Shown: positions 48,158 to 56,391 of the stretch, piece after piece | Numbering within the stretch: position 1 is the first letter of the stretch | Layout: each line of letters starts with the position of its first letter | Assembly (NCBI RefSeq): GCF_018332715.1 | Contig: NZ_BOQP01000008.1 | Coordinates: forward strand, 620,001 to 684,000 | Length of the DNA: 64,000 nucleotides | Direction of reading: 5' to 3' | From: Winogradskya consettensis | GTDB taxonomy: Bacteria > Actinomycetota > Actinomycetes > Mycobacteriales > Micromonosporaceae | The notes under the pieces: generated by a model | What the model was told of the DNA's origin: nothing | The model's input: the letters and a program-made list of their open reading frames with translations, nothing else | Databases searched by the model: none | Position numbers and translations under genes: made by a program

Positions 48158-50404
48158 GTGGAATACCTCAAGAGAAGGTCAAGGGCGCCGAACAGCAGGA
48201 CTGTGCGGAGAATCGCGGACCGATGGTGGGCGATCTGGCCGGTGCTGGGTCTGGCCGGCTGCCTCGTCTATCTGACGCTGCCATCGGGGGCGGTTCCGGC
48301 CGCGTTCTCGGCTGCGGTCGGCTATCTGGCCGCTCTGGTGACAATTCTCGGGGTACGCCGTAACAGGCCGCCCGATCCCCTGGCGTGGCTCGTGTTCGCG
48401 GCGGGTCACGTGTTCTGGGCGACCGGGGACATCGCGTACGCCGCGAACTCGCATCTGCTGGGCTATCAGCCGTACCCGTCGTGGGCGGACGCCTCGTACC
48501 TGTGCGCGTACCCCTTCTTCGTCTTCGCCCTGTTCCGGCTCGCCCGCGGCCGGCGGGCCGGCTGGTCGCGGCTGATCGACGCCGGGGTGAGCATCACCGG
48601 GCTGGGGCTGGTCTACTGGGTGTTCGTGATCGGGCCCATCGCCGGTGACACCTCGCTGCCGCTGCTGGGCCGGATCGCGACGATCGGGTACCCGACGGCC
48701 AGCGTGCTGATGCTCGCCGCGGTGCTGCCGCTGATCGTCCGGGCCGGGCGGCGCAGCCCGAGCGGGTGGATGCTCGCCATGGGCTGCGTGACGGTCCTGC
48801 CGGGCAATGTCGTGTACACGCTCTTCCCCGGGTTGCTGGCCCAGTACGGCGCTCTTGTCTACGGGGCGTTCGTCTGCACGTACATCTGCTGGGCGGGTGC
48901 GGCTGTGCACTCCTCGTCGCGTACGCCCGATGCCGGCCCGGAGCGCACCGGATCCCGCAGGCTGGCGATGCCCGCGGCGGCGACGATGCTCGTGCCCGTG
49001 GTCCTGTTCGTCGAGGGTGGGCGGGCACCGGACCACGTGGACTGGCTCGCGGTCGGGATCGGCTCGACGCTGCTGGTGCTGCTGGTGATGGCGCGGCTCG
49101 TCGGCTTCGTGTCGCAGGTGCAGTCCCAGGCCGTGCAGCTGGAGGATCTCGCGTTGCACGACGCGCTGACCGGGCTGCCGAACCGGCGGGTCTTCGAGGA
49201 ACGGCTCGAAGTGGCGGTGGCCACCGGGAGCCCGCAGGTCGCGATGCTCGACCTGGACGGCTTCAAGGACGTCAACGACCGGCTCGGGCATGCGATCGGT
49301 GACCGGCTGCTGACTGTGGTGGCGCAGCGGCTGGCGGCGGCGCTCGGCAACGACGGTGGTCTCGTCGCACGGATGGGCGGTGACGAGTTCGCCGTGCTGG
49401 TGGGCAACGGCATGGACGGTGTCGTCGCGCGGATCTGCGCGGAACTGGACCGGCCGATCGAGGTCGCCGGGCACGAGCTGCTCATCGGTGCGAGCATCGG
49501 CACCGCCGACGGCGCGGACACCGGCGACGCGGGCGAGGTGCTGCGGCGCGCGGACGTCGCGATGTACGCGGCGAAGCACGCCGGGGTGCGGCACCGCCGT
49601 CATCACAGCGAGCTGGACGTGGTCGCGGGCGAGCACGCGCTGCTCGCGGCGGAGCTGCGCGCCGCTCTGGACACCGGTCAGTTCCGGGTCGTCTACCAGC
49701 CCATCGTCTCGCTTCCCGACGGGCGGATCGTGTCGGTGGAGGCGCTGGTCCGATGGGATCATCCGACGCGCGGCTTCGTCAGTCCGGTCGAGTTCATCCC
49801 GGTCGCCGAGCAGAACGGGCTGATCGTGGAGCTGGGTGCGTGGGTTCTGCGTACGGCGTGTGCGCAGGCCGTCATGTGGCGTAACGAGCTGGGCGAGGCA
49901 GCGCCGGAACGTATGTCTGTCAACGTTTCCGCGCGCCAGCTGGCCGAGCCGGGCTTCGCCGACGTGGTCGCCTCGGTGCTGGCGTGGACCGGTCTCGGCG
50001 CCCGGCACCTGATCGTCGAGGTGACCGAGACCGCGGTGTTCGGCGGCGGTCAGACCGTGCAGACGGTCAAGGACCTGCACGAGCTGGGCGTGAAGATCGC
50101 GCTCGACGACTTCGGCACGGGACACTCGTCGCTGGGGCTGTTGCAGACGATCCCGGTCGACATGCTCAAAGTGGATAAATCATTCGTGGACGGGATCACG
50201 ATGGCCGGTCGGCACGCGGTCATCGCCACCGCATTGATCCAAGTCAGTAACGGTTTGGGGTTGATGGCGGTCGCCGAGGGGGTAGAGACAGCGGAACAGG
50301 CAGCGGAGCTCCACCGGCTCGGGTACCGGCTCGCGCAGGGCTACCATTTCGGCCGACCGGTGGCCGAACCGGACTTCACCGGAACCCGGGTCGCTGTGGT
50401 GTGA
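48158..50404 (+). CDS. GGDEF-EAL protein with N-terminal membrane sensor domain
   Basis: A 748-residue cyclic-di-GMP enzyme. Residues 20-325 carry about eight membrane helices (WAIWPVLGLAGCLVYL, AALVTILGVRR, LAWLVFAAGHVFWAT, and others), a sensor type common in Actinoplanes-like genomes. The diguanylate cyclase domain has LHDALTGLPNRR, LDLDGFKDVND and an intact MGGDEFAV (GGDEF 407-411). The phosphodiesterase domain has EAL 528-530 in SVEALVRWDHP, NVSARQLAEPGF, LIVEVTET and DDFGTGHSSLG, so both domains look complete. Starts at GTG 48158 after GGGGGG. Adjacent upstream is the membrane beta-domain protein, 6 bp away. It probably sets c-di-GMP levels in development. Confidence 0.92.
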   Translation: MEYLKRRSRAPNSRTVRRIADRWWAIWPVLGLAGCLVYLTLPSGAVPAAFSAAVGYLAALVTILGVRRNRPPDPLAWLVFAAGHVFWATGDIAYAANSHLLGYQPYPSWADASYLCAYPFFVFALFRLARGRRAGWSRLIDAGVSITGLGLVYWVFVIGPIAGDTSLPLLGRIATIGYPTASVLMLAAVLPLIVRAGRRSPSGWMLAMGCVTVLPGNVVYTLFPGLLAQYGALVYGAFVCTYICWAGAAVHSSSRTPDAGPERTGSRRLAMPAAATMLVPVVLFVEGGRAPDHVDWLAVGIGSTLLVLLVMARLVGFVSQVQSQAVQLEDLALHDALTGLPNRRVFEERLEVAVATGSPQVAMLDLDGFKDVNDRLGHAIGDRLLTVVAQRLAAALGNDGGLVARMGGDEFAVLVGNGMDGVVARICAELDRPIEVAGHELLIGASIGTADGADTGDAGEVLRRADVAMYAAKHAGVRHRRHHSELDVVAGEHALLAAELRAALDTGQFRVVYQPIVSLPDGRIVSVEALVRWDHPTRGFVSPVEFIPVAEQNGLIVELGAWVLRTACAQAVMWRNELGEAAPERMSVNVSARQLAEPGFADVVASVLAWTGLGARHLIVEVTETAVFGGGQTVQTVKDLHELGVKIALDDFGTGHSSLGLLQTIPVDMLKVDKSFVDGITMAGRHAVIATALIQVSNGLGLMAVAEGVETAEQAAELHRLGYRLAQGYHFGRPVAEPDFTGTRVAVV

Positions 50405-50495
50405 CACAACGGATCGGCGGTGCGTGAACGTGGCGACGCAGCTCTCCCCTATGATGCGCGCTACAACTTCACCCGAAGCCGTCCGGAGGCATGCC

Positions 50496-51362
50496 GTGGC
50501 ATCAGTCCTTTCCCTCGTCGGCGGGCTCGTGGTCGGGGTGATCGCCGGCTGGCTCATCTGGGGCAGGAAATCCGCCCCGGCCGTTCCCGCCGGCACGTCG
50601 GCACCGGCGACCCCGCCGGCCGCCGAGCCGATCCCCGACCCGAGTCCCGCCGCCGACGCCGCCGTCTCCGACCCGGAGCCGGCCGCCGAGCCCTTCGCCG
50701 AGCCCCTCAGCACGACCGCACCGGTCGCCGGGGAGCCCATCGTGGAGCCCGTCGCCGCCGGTCAGCCGGCACCGGCCGACGTCACGGAACCGGAGCCGGC
50801 CTTCGAGCCGGAGCCGGACCCGGTTGTCGTCGCGGAGACGGACACGGTCACCCTCGTGGAGACCGGGTCCGAGCCGATTCTGGTAGCGGAGACGGAAACC
50901 GTCTCCGTGGTGGAGACCGAGACGGAGCCGGTTCTCATCGTCGAGACCGAAACCGTCGCGATCACGGAGGCCGAGCCGGTCGCGCCCATCGCCGCGACCG
51001 AACCCGAGCAGGTTGCCGAGCCGGTTGCCGAGCCCGCGCTGTTCACGGAGCCGGCACCGGAGCCGTTCGCGGAGCCCGAGCCGGTCGTGATCCCCGCCCA
51101 GGCCGCTGCCCCCGCCGTGGAGCAGACGACCGGCGAGCCGCACGAGATCCTCACGCACGAGCCCGACGATCTGACCAAGATCGCCGGCATCGGCCCGAAG
51201 ATGGCGATGGCCCTGGCGGCCGGCGGCATCACGACGTTCGCGGAGCTCGCGAACACCGACGTGGCCACCCTGCGCACGATGATCTCAACGGCCGGCATGC
51301 GGCTCGCCCCGACCATCAACACCTGGCCGGAGCGCGCCCAGGCCCTCGTGGGCACCAAGTAA
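50496..51362 (+). CDS. Membrane-anchored Pro/Glu-rich protein with C-terminal helix-hairpin-helix domain
   Basis: A 288-residue protein. The GTG at 50496 is chosen because GGAGG lies 6 bases upstream and a membrane helix follows directly (ASVLSLVGGLVVGVIAGWLI). Residues 28-215 are Pro/Glu/Ala-rich with irregular repeats such as VAETETVSVVETETEP and LIVETETVAITEAEP. Residues 220-285 form a helix-hairpin-helix domain: DDLTKIAGIGPKMAMALAAG, GITTFAELANTDVATLRTMI. Such HhH domains (DUF4332-like, related to ribosomal-protein and comEA types) bind DNA or fold as small helical bundles. A longer frame from 50424 is open but less likely. A strong hairpin follows at 51380-51406. Confidence 0.8.
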   Translation: MASVLSLVGGLVVGVIAGWLIWGRKSAPAVPAGTSAPATPPAAEPIPDPSPAADAAVSDPEPAAEPFAEPLSTTAPVAGEPIVEPVAAGQPAPADVTEPEPAFEPEPDPVVVAETDTVTLVETGSEPILVAETETVSVVETETEPVLIVETETVAITEAEPVAPIAATEPEQVAEPVAEPALFTEPAPEPFAEPEPVVIPAQAAAPAVEQTTGEPHEILTHEPDDLTKIAGIGPKMAMALAAGGITTFAELANTDVATLRTMISTAGMRLAPTINTWPERAQALVGTK

Positions 51363-51379
51363 CCAGCACCACCCGCAGG

Positions 51380-51406
51380 GCCCGGTCGTCGTCGACGACC
51401 GGGCCT
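51380..51406 (+). terminator. Hairpin terminator after the helix-hairpin-helix gene
   Basis: GGCCCGGTCGTCG (51380-51392) and CGACGACCGGGCC (51394-51406) form a perfect 13-bp stem separated by one base (effectively a small loop after fraying), 18 bp after the stop, followed by TCTGCTTTGT. Confidence 0.75.
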
Positions 51407-51424
51407 CTGCTTTGTGCCCGGCAA

Positions 51425-51568
51425 GTGCGGTCCACCGCGACCGGCGATGAGCACGCGGTGCTGCGCCTGATGACCGGGGAGCCGTGGCACGACTCGGGGT
51501 TGCCGATCACCGACGACCCGCGCCGGAGCCGGTTCGAGCGGCGGCTGGAGATGATCATCACTTCGTGA
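51425..51568 (+). CDS. Short reading frame or gene remnant
   Basis: A GTG-started frame of 47 codons with strong third-position G/C (VRSTATGDEHAVLRLMTGEP, then RRSRFERRLEMIITS). It starts 18 bp after the terminator hairpin and has no clear ribosome binding site. The terminal RRSRFERRLEMIITS looks like the end of a longer protein, so this may be a remnant of a lost gene or a small functional protein. No family recognised. Confidence 0.35.
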   Translation: MRSTATGDEHAVLRLMTGEPWHDSGLPITDDPRRSRFERRLEMIITS

Positions 51569-51598
51569 ATCCCGCGCGCCGTCGCAGAAGCGGCTCAA

Positions 51599-51615
51599 TT
51601 GCCAATACTGTGCAA
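51599..51615 (+). promoter_or_regulatory. Candidate Nur (nickel regulator) box upstream of the metal importer
   Basis: TTGCCAATACTGTGCAA has TTGC and GCAA arms in a 17-bp inverted repeat, matching the Nur-box layout I recall from Streptomyces (tTGCaa-N5-ttGCAA). It lies just upstream of a -10-like TATGCT at 51633-51638 and overlaps the likely -35 region, 75 bp before the importer start. A second, related TTGGCCAATA lies at 51625-51634. Confidence 0.5.
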
Positions 51616-51673
51616 CTACACACGTTGGCCAATATGCTGCGAGGGACCGTGGCGCGTTCCTGGGGAGGAATCG

Positions 51674-52378
51674 ATGGACGACGTTCAGGCGATGCACATC
51701 GCCAACGGGATCGTGGACGGGCCGGTGTCGGCACTGTTCGCCGTCCTCGCCGTGCTGGCGCTCGCGTTCTGCGTGTGGCGGGCGCGGGCCGACCTCGACG
51801 ACCGGCTGGCGCCGATGGCGGGGCTGGTCGCCGCGTTCATCTTCGCGGTGCAGATGCTCAACTTCCAGGTTCTGCCGGGCGTGTCCGGGCACCTGCTCGG
51901 CGGCGCGCTCGCCGTGGTCCTGGTCGGGCCGTGGGTCGGTGCGCTCTGCGTCTCCACCGTGCTGATCGTGCAGTGCCTGCTGTTCGCGGACGGCGGGCTC
52001 ACCGCCCTGGGGCTGAACATCACCAACATGGCGCTGATCGGCACCGCCGCCGGTTACCTGCTGGTCGCCGCGCTGATGCGGTTCCTGCCGAAGACGCCGG
52101 GCGGCGTCGGCGCGACCGCGTTCATCGCGTCGGTGGTCGGCGTGGTCGTCGCGTCGCAGGGCTTCGTCCTCGAGTACTGGCTGGGCGGCACGACCCAGCT
52201 GTCGATGACCACGATCGCCGGGACGATGGCCGGCGTACACGTGCTGATCGGTCTCGGTGAGGGCCTGATCGCCGCGACAACGGTCGCCACCGTCGCCCGG
52301 GTCCGCCCCGACCTGGTGTACGCGCTGCGCCGCTACCGCAAGACCGTTCCCGCAGTAGAGATGGCTGATGCCTCATGA
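51674..52378 (+). CDS. ECF-type metal importer substrate-binding subunit (NikM/CbiM)
   Basis: A 234-residue membrane protein with six to seven helices, the S-component of a cobalt or nickel energy-coupling-factor transporter. The hallmark is MHIANGIVDGP (usually MHIPDGF), with LNFQVLPGVSGHLLGG further on carrying the second metal-binding His. In solved NikM structures the metal is bound by the N-terminal Met-His; here that Met is residue 7. Either translation starts at ATG 51692 or the first six residues are removed. ATG 51674 is listed because GGGGAGGAA lies just before it. It overlaps the next gene by 4 bp. Confidence 0.9.
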   Translation: MDDVQAMHIANGIVDGPVSALFAVLAVLALAFCVWRARADLDDRLAPMAGLVAAFIFAVQMLNFQVLPGVSGHLLGGALAVVLVGPWVGALCVSTVLIVQCLLFADGGLTALGLNITNMALIGTAAGYLLVAALMRFLPKTPGGVGATAFIASVVGVVVASQGFVLEYWLGGTTQLSMTTIAGTMAGVHVLIGLGEGLIAATTVATVARVRPDLVYALRRYRKTVPAVEMADAS

Positions 52379-52731
52379 GCAAGCGACTCGGATGGTTCCT
52401 CGCCGGCGGGCTGCTGGTCGCGCTGCTGCTGGCCGGGGTGGTCAGCAACTTCGCCTCGGGCAGCCCGGACGGGCTCGACGCGACGGCGCGGCAGGGCTGC
52501 ACGTTCGATGCCGATGACGAGATCACCGGCGGCACCTGCATGCTCCAGCAGGAGCAGGGCCATCAGATGGACGGCAGCCCGCTCGCCGGTTACGGCATCC
52601 GGGGCATCGACAACGAATGGCTGTCGACCGGACTCTCCGGGGTTCTGGGTGTGCTGCTCACCTTCGGCATCGGCGGCGGCGTGTTCTGGCTCGCCCGCAA
52701 ACGTAAGAGCCCCGAGGAAGCAAACACCTGA
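52375..52731 (+). CDS. ECF metal importer auxiliary subunit (NikN/CbiN, PDGLE domain)
   Basis: A 118-residue protein with two membrane helices (GWFLAGGLLVALLLAGVV, GLSGVLGVLLTFGIGGGVFW) and the PDGLE motif as SGSPDGLDA. Between the helices are two Cys and a His-containing loop. In Co/Ni ECF importers CbiN/NikN helps load the metal into CbiM/NikM. The start overlaps the previous stop in ATGA, and the stop overlaps the next start in TGATG. Confidence 0.88.
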   Translation: MSKRLGWFLAGGLLVALLLAGVVSNFASGSPDGLDATARQGCTFDADDEITGGTCMLQQEQGHQMDGSPLAGYGIRGIDNEWLSTGLSGVLGVLLTFGIGGGVFWLARKRKSPEEANT

Positions 52732-53492
52732 TGGGAGCCGGGCACGCACATCCGCTGTATCTCGACCGGTCCGGTCCGGTGCACCGGCTCGCGCCGGAGG
52801 TGAAGATCCTCGCGACGTTGCTGTTCACCGTCGTGGTGGTGGCGACCCCGCGCGAGGAGTTGTGGGCCTTCGGCGGGTATGCGGTGCTGCTGGCGGTGGT
52901 TGCCGGCGCGGCGGGCGTACCGATGAAATGGCTGGCCAAGCGCGCCTCGATCGAGCTTCCGTTTGTCCTTCTCGCCGTTGCCCTGCCGTTCGCGGGGCAC
53001 GGCGAGCGGGTCGGCTGGCTGGGGATGTCGCTGTCGGTGGACGGGCTCTACGGCGCGTGGAACATCGTCGCGAAGGGCACGCTCGGGGTGGTGGCGTCGC
53101 TGCTGCTCGCCGCGTCGACCACGATGCGTGACCTGATCGTCGGGCTCGACCGGTTGCGCTGCCCGGCGGTGTTCACCCAGATCGCGACGTTCATGCTGCG
53201 CTATCTCGACATCCTCGCCGACGACGCGCGGCGGATGCGGATCGCGCGGCTGTCGCGGGGCTACGATCCGAGGTTCCTGTGGCAGGTCAGGGCGTTCGCG
53301 GTGAGCGTCGGGTCGCTGTTCCTGCGGGCGTACGAACGTGGTGAAAGGGTTTACCTGGCAATGGTGTCGCGTGGCTACGACGGGCGGTTGCCCCGGCCCG
53401 ACGCGGGCGGCGCGACGGCCGCGCAATGGGCGCAGTCGGCGGTGCTCCCGGTGGCGGCCGCGGCCATCGCGGTGACAGCGGTCCTGCGGTGA
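52731..53492 (+). CDS. ECF metal importer transmembrane T-component (NikQ/CbiQ)
   Basis: A 253-residue membrane protein (MGAGHAHPLYLDRSGPVHRL) with five or more helices (LATLLFTVVVVATP, ALPFAGHG region and others). The two Ala-Arg-Gly coupling motifs are ARLSRGYD and AMVSRGYDG, which contact the ATPase. CbiQ transmits ATP-driven movement to the S-component. The stop overlaps the ATPase start in GTGA. Confidence 0.9.
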   Translation: MGAGHAHPLYLDRSGPVHRLAPEVKILATLLFTVVVVATPREELWAFGGYAVLLAVVAGAAGVPMKWLAKRASIELPFVLLAVALPFAGHGERVGWLGMSLSVDGLYGAWNIVAKGTLGVVASLLLAASTTMRDLIVGLDRLRCPAVFTQIATFMLRYLDILADDARRMRIARLSRGYDPRFLWQVRAFAVSVGSLFLRAYERGERVYLAMVSRGYDGRLPRPDAGGATAAQWAQSAVLPVAAAAIAVTAVLR

Positions 53493-54229
53493 GCCTGTCC
53501 ATCAGCGGGCTGACGTTCGCCTACCCCGACGGCAGTGTGGCGCTGCGCGGCGTCGACCTGTCCGTCGCCGAGGGTGAGCGGGTGGCGCTGCTCGGGCCGA
53601 ACGGCGCCGGCAAGACCACCCTGGTGCTGCATCTGAACGGCATCCTGCACGGCGGTGCGGGCAGCGTCGAGGTCGGCGGGTTACTGGTGGACGGCGGTGA
53701 CCGGGCCCGGCTGAGCGAGATCCGCCGCCGGGTCGGGATCGTCTTCCAGGACCCTGACGACCAGCTCTTCATGCCCACGGTCGCGGAGGACGTGGCTTTC
53801 GGCCCGGCCAACCTGGGCGTACGCGGTGCGGAGCTCACCACCCGCGTCGACGAGGCCCTCGAGGCTGTCGGCATGGCCGCGCACCGCGATCAGGTGCCCC
53901 ACCACCTTTCGTTCGGCCAGCGCCGACGGGTCGCGGTGGCAACGGTGCTCGCGATGCGGCCCGATCTGCTGGTGCTCGACGAACCGTCGTCCAACCTGGA
54001 CCCCGCGAGCCGGCGGGAGCTCGCCGAGATCCTGCGGACGCTGCCCGTGACGGTGCTGATGGTCACGCACGACCTGCCGTACGCCATGCAGCTGTGTGCC
54101 CGTTCGGTGATCCTGGACGGTGGCCGGATCGTCGCCGACGGTCCCACCGCCGAGATCCTGGCGGACGAGACCCTGCTGCACGCGCATCGCCTGGAGCTCC
54201 CCTTCGGATTCCATCCGGTCCACCCTTAA
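53489..54229 (+). CDS. ECF metal importer ATPase (NikO/CbiO)
   Basis: A 246-residue ABC ATPase starting at GTG 53489. Walker A GPNGAGKT at 36-43, Q-loop FQDPDDQLF (typical of ECF ATPases), signature LSFGQRRRVAV, Walker B LLVLDEPSSNLDP, and the His loop VTHDLP. With the M, N and Q subunits it forms a complete nickel/cobalt importer. The LSFGQ signature replaces the usual LSGGQ, as in many CbiO proteins. Its TAA stop shares TTAA with the reverse-strand stop of the convergent hydrolase gene. Confidence 0.92.
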   Translation: MSLSISGLTFAYPDGSVALRGVDLSVAEGERVALLGPNGAGKTTLVLHLNGILHGGAGSVEVGGLLVDGGDRARLSEIRRRVGIVFQDPDDQLFMPTVAEDVAFGPANLGVRGAELTTRVDEALEAVGMAAHRDQVPHHLSFGQRRRVAVATVLAMRPDLLVLDEPSSNLDPASRRELAEILRTLPVTVLMVTHDLPYAMQLCARSVILDGGRIVADGPTAEILADETLLHAHRLELPFGFHPVHP

Positions 54230-54894
54230 CGACGCGCGACGATGGCGTCGTACCAGGCGTCGGCGATCTTGTGGTAGCCGTGGTCCGTCGGGTGGACCTG
54301 GTCGCTGAGATCGGCGGCGGTCATCACGGCGTGCTGGTCGACGTAGACCACGCCGTAGTGACCGGCCACCAGCGCGGGCAGCCGGGCGTTGAAGGCGTCG
54401 ATGCGGGCGTTCACCGCCGGGACGGAGCTGCAGACCAGCGACGACACGTAGACGGTCACGCCCGGGTCGGCGGCCACGATGTGGTCGGCGAGCGCGACGA
54501 CGCGATCGGGGGCCGTCGCCGACCGGTAGTCCTGGATCATGTCGTTGGTGCCGAGATGCATGACCACGATGTCCGGGTGATAGGTGGCCAGCCAGCCGTC
54601 GGCCCGGGCCGCGATCTGGTCGATGCGCCAGCCCGGATGGCCCTCGTGGTCGGGGTCCGGGGCGGTGCCGGAGCGCTGCGAGCCGACGAAGTCGACGCTG
54701 AGGCCGGCCTCCCGGGTGAGCCGCTCGTAGAGGACCCCGCGGTAGCCGTTGCCGTCCGTCGAGCCGTACCCGTGGGTGATCGACGCCCCCAGGGGCAGGA
54801 GCACCACCGGCTCGGACGCTGACGCGGGCGTCATCCCCGCGGCAACCGCCACCACGCCCAGCAATCCTGCCGCCACCCATCGCCCTGTTCGCAC
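54226..54894 (-). CDS. Secreted SGNH/GDSL-family hydrolase
   Basis: A 222-residue exported hydrolase. The start is taken as GTG 54894 (VRTGRWVAAGLLGVVAVAAG); TTG 54921 would add nine residues. After the signal peptide come block I LPLGASITHG (the usual GDSIT is GASIT; Ser remains), the oxyanion Gly-rich GTNDM, and block V DQVHPTDHGY with catalytic Asp and His. Substrates of such enzymes include acylated polysaccharides and lipids. It is monocistronic, and its stop codon overlaps that of the importer ATPase gene. Confidence 0.88.
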   Translation of the reverse strand: MRTGRWVAAGLLGVVAVAAGMTPASASEPVVLLPLGASITHGYGSTDGNGYRGVLYERLTREAGLSVDFVGSQRSGTAPDPDHEGHPGWRIDQIAARADGWLATYHPDIVVMHLGTNDMIQDYRSATAPDRVVALADHIVAADPGVTVYVSSLVCSSVPAVNARIDAFNARLPALVAGHYGVVYVDQHAVMTAADLSDQVHPTDHGYHKIADAWYDAIVARR

Positions 54895-54944
54895 GGTGTT
54901 CTTTCTAGCGCCCCTGCGCAAGCAACCGGGAGAGGCGTACCACT

Positions 54945-55008
54945 AGATACTTGGCCAGCCACACATCTCCGTTACGTTAGGTGTCTAGCCACATAAATGG
55001 TGTGGCAG
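54945..55008. promoter_or_regulatory. Possible operator between the hydrolase and the quinone oxidoreductase remnant
   Basis: Two inverted pairs: CTAGATAC (54945-54952) with GTGTCTAG (54983-54990), seven of eight matching, and GCCACA (54990-54995) with TGTGGC (55003-55008), perfect with a 7-base spacer. They lie in the 128-bp region between divergent starts and may be recognised by the MarR protein encoded at 55864. Confidence 0.35.
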
Positions 55009-55022
55009 GCTGAGGAGTCATC

Positions 55023-55810
55023 GTGAGAGCAATCGTTTTTGACCGGTTCGGCGGCCCGGACGTACTGCACGAGGCGAATGTTGAGGTCCCGCAGCCCGGC
55101 CCCGGCCAGGTCCGGATCCGGGTGAAGGCCGTCGGGCTGAACGCGCTGGACGGCAAGATCCGCTCTGGAGCGATGGCGGCCGTCCGCGCGACGGCCTTCC
55201 CCGCCGTCCCCGGTGCCGAGCTCGCAGGTGTGGTGGACGCCCTCGGTGAGGGTGTGAGCGAGGTGGGGGTCGGCGATGAGGTGCTGGGCTGGTCGGACAC
55301 CGGCTCGGGGTGACTGCCGGCGAGACCGTGCTGATGCACGGCGCGTCCGGAGCGGTCGGAACCCTGGCGATCCAGCTCGCCACGGCCCGCGGCGCACGGG
55401 TGATCGCCACCGCGGGCACCGCCAACCAGGACTACCTCACATCGCTCGGCGCCTCCGCGACTCTTTACGGCGATGGCCTGGTCGAGCGGGTGCGGGCGCT
55501 GGCCCCGGACGGTGTGGACGCGGTGTTCGACCTGGCCGGGAAGGGAGCTCTCGAGGACTCCATCACTCTGCGGGGCGGTACCGGGCGCATCGTCACCATC
55601 GCCGACTTCGGTGCACGGCAACTGGGCATCACCTTCTCCCAGGGGTCCCCGCAACACTCCGCCGTCCAGCTGGCCGCCGTGGCCCAGGACGCCGCGGCCG
55701 GCAAGCTCGTCGTCACCGTCACCGCCTATCCGCTCGGTGAGGCGGCCACCGCCCAACTGGTCAGCGATGCCGGACACGTGCGGGGCAAGCTCGTCCTGAC
55801 CGTCGACTGA
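55023..55810 (+). pseudogene. NADPH:quinone oxidoreductase (zinc-independent MDR family) broken by an internal deletion
   Basis: The first part (55023-55313) encodes MRAIVFDRFGGPDVLHEANV through GVGDEVLGWSDTGSG and then stops. The second part (55310-55810) begins VTAGETVLMHGASGAVGTLA and continues to the family end HVRGKLVLTVD. In intact members about 45-50 residues (the YA-start region up to the helix before GVTAGETV) separate these parts; here they are missing and the frame shifts at the junction, leaving a GTGA stop/start overlap. The NADP loop GASGAVGTLAI is intact. It could be a recent pseudogene or a coupled split gene with an incomplete fold. A sequencing or assembly error is possible. 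Confidence 0.8.
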
Positions 55811-55863
55811 GCACGCCCGCCGCCGCCTCCCCGACCACCTGCCGCCTCATGAGGAACCGAACC

Positions 55864-56367
55864 ATGGCCACCCCCGAACCCCGCATCCCCACGACGGCCG
55901 GCGCAGGACCGATGAGCTACGCGATCTTCCAACTCGCCCGCGCCCACCGCTCCTACGCCGCCACCCTGCTGCGCGCGATGGACCTGCATCCCGGGCAGGA
56001 GCTGCTGCTGATGCACCTTTTTGACCGGGACGGCCAGTCCCAGTCCGAACTGCTCGAACGCCTCGGCGTGGACCACTCCACCATTTCCAAGGCGCTGCGC
56101 CGCATGCAGGACGCCGGCCTGGTCATCCGCGAGCCGGCCGCCCATGACCGGCGCGTCATGGTGGTCCACCTCACCGACAAGGGCCGGGCGATGCGCGAGC
56201 CCGTCACGGCCCTGTGGCAGTCCCTGGAACAGACCTCCGTCCGGAACCTGTCGCAGCAGCAGGCAGAGTCCTTCGTCGAGACCGCCCACGCCATCACCGA
56301 GGCGATCGGCAGCCGCGTACTTCCCGGCGAACATGGCAATCGGTTGCCAGGAAAAGCGGGGCTTTGA
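55864..56367 (+). CDS. MarR-family transcriptional regulator
   Basis: A 167-residue regulator. ATG 55864 is used because AGGA lies nine bases upstream; ATG 55849 is also open. The winged helix has LHPGQELLLMHLFDRDGQSQ, SELLERLGVDHSTISKALRR (recognition helix) and MQDAGLVIREPAAHDRRVMV (wing). Downstream of the quinone oxidoreductase remnant by 53 bp and on the same strand, it was probably its redox or quinone-responsive repressor; it now lacks an intact target nearby. It is not the neighbour's regulator by any clear evidence. Confidence 0.88.
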   Translation: MATPEPRIPTTAGAGPMSYAIFQLARAHRSYAATLLRAMDLHPGQELLLMHLFDRDGQSQSELLERLGVDHSTISKALRRMQDAGLVIREPAAHDRRVMVVHLTDKGRAMREPVTALWQSLEQTSVRNLSQQQAESFVETAHAITEAIGSRVLPGEHGNRLPGKAGL

Positions 56368-56391
56368 CCGGAGAAAAGTGGTCTCGACCGG

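Noticed and set aside
50424..50495. N-terminal extension of the helix-hairpin-helix protein
   Set aside because: The GTG at 50496 has GGAGG six bases upstream and is followed at once by the membrane helix; the upstream stretch has a promoter-like TATGAT and no ribosome binding site.
51363..51673. Cobalamin riboswitch upstream of the metal importer
   Set aside because: No conserved B12-box-like core or long structured leader is visible; the leader from the proposed -10 to the start is only about 35 bp.
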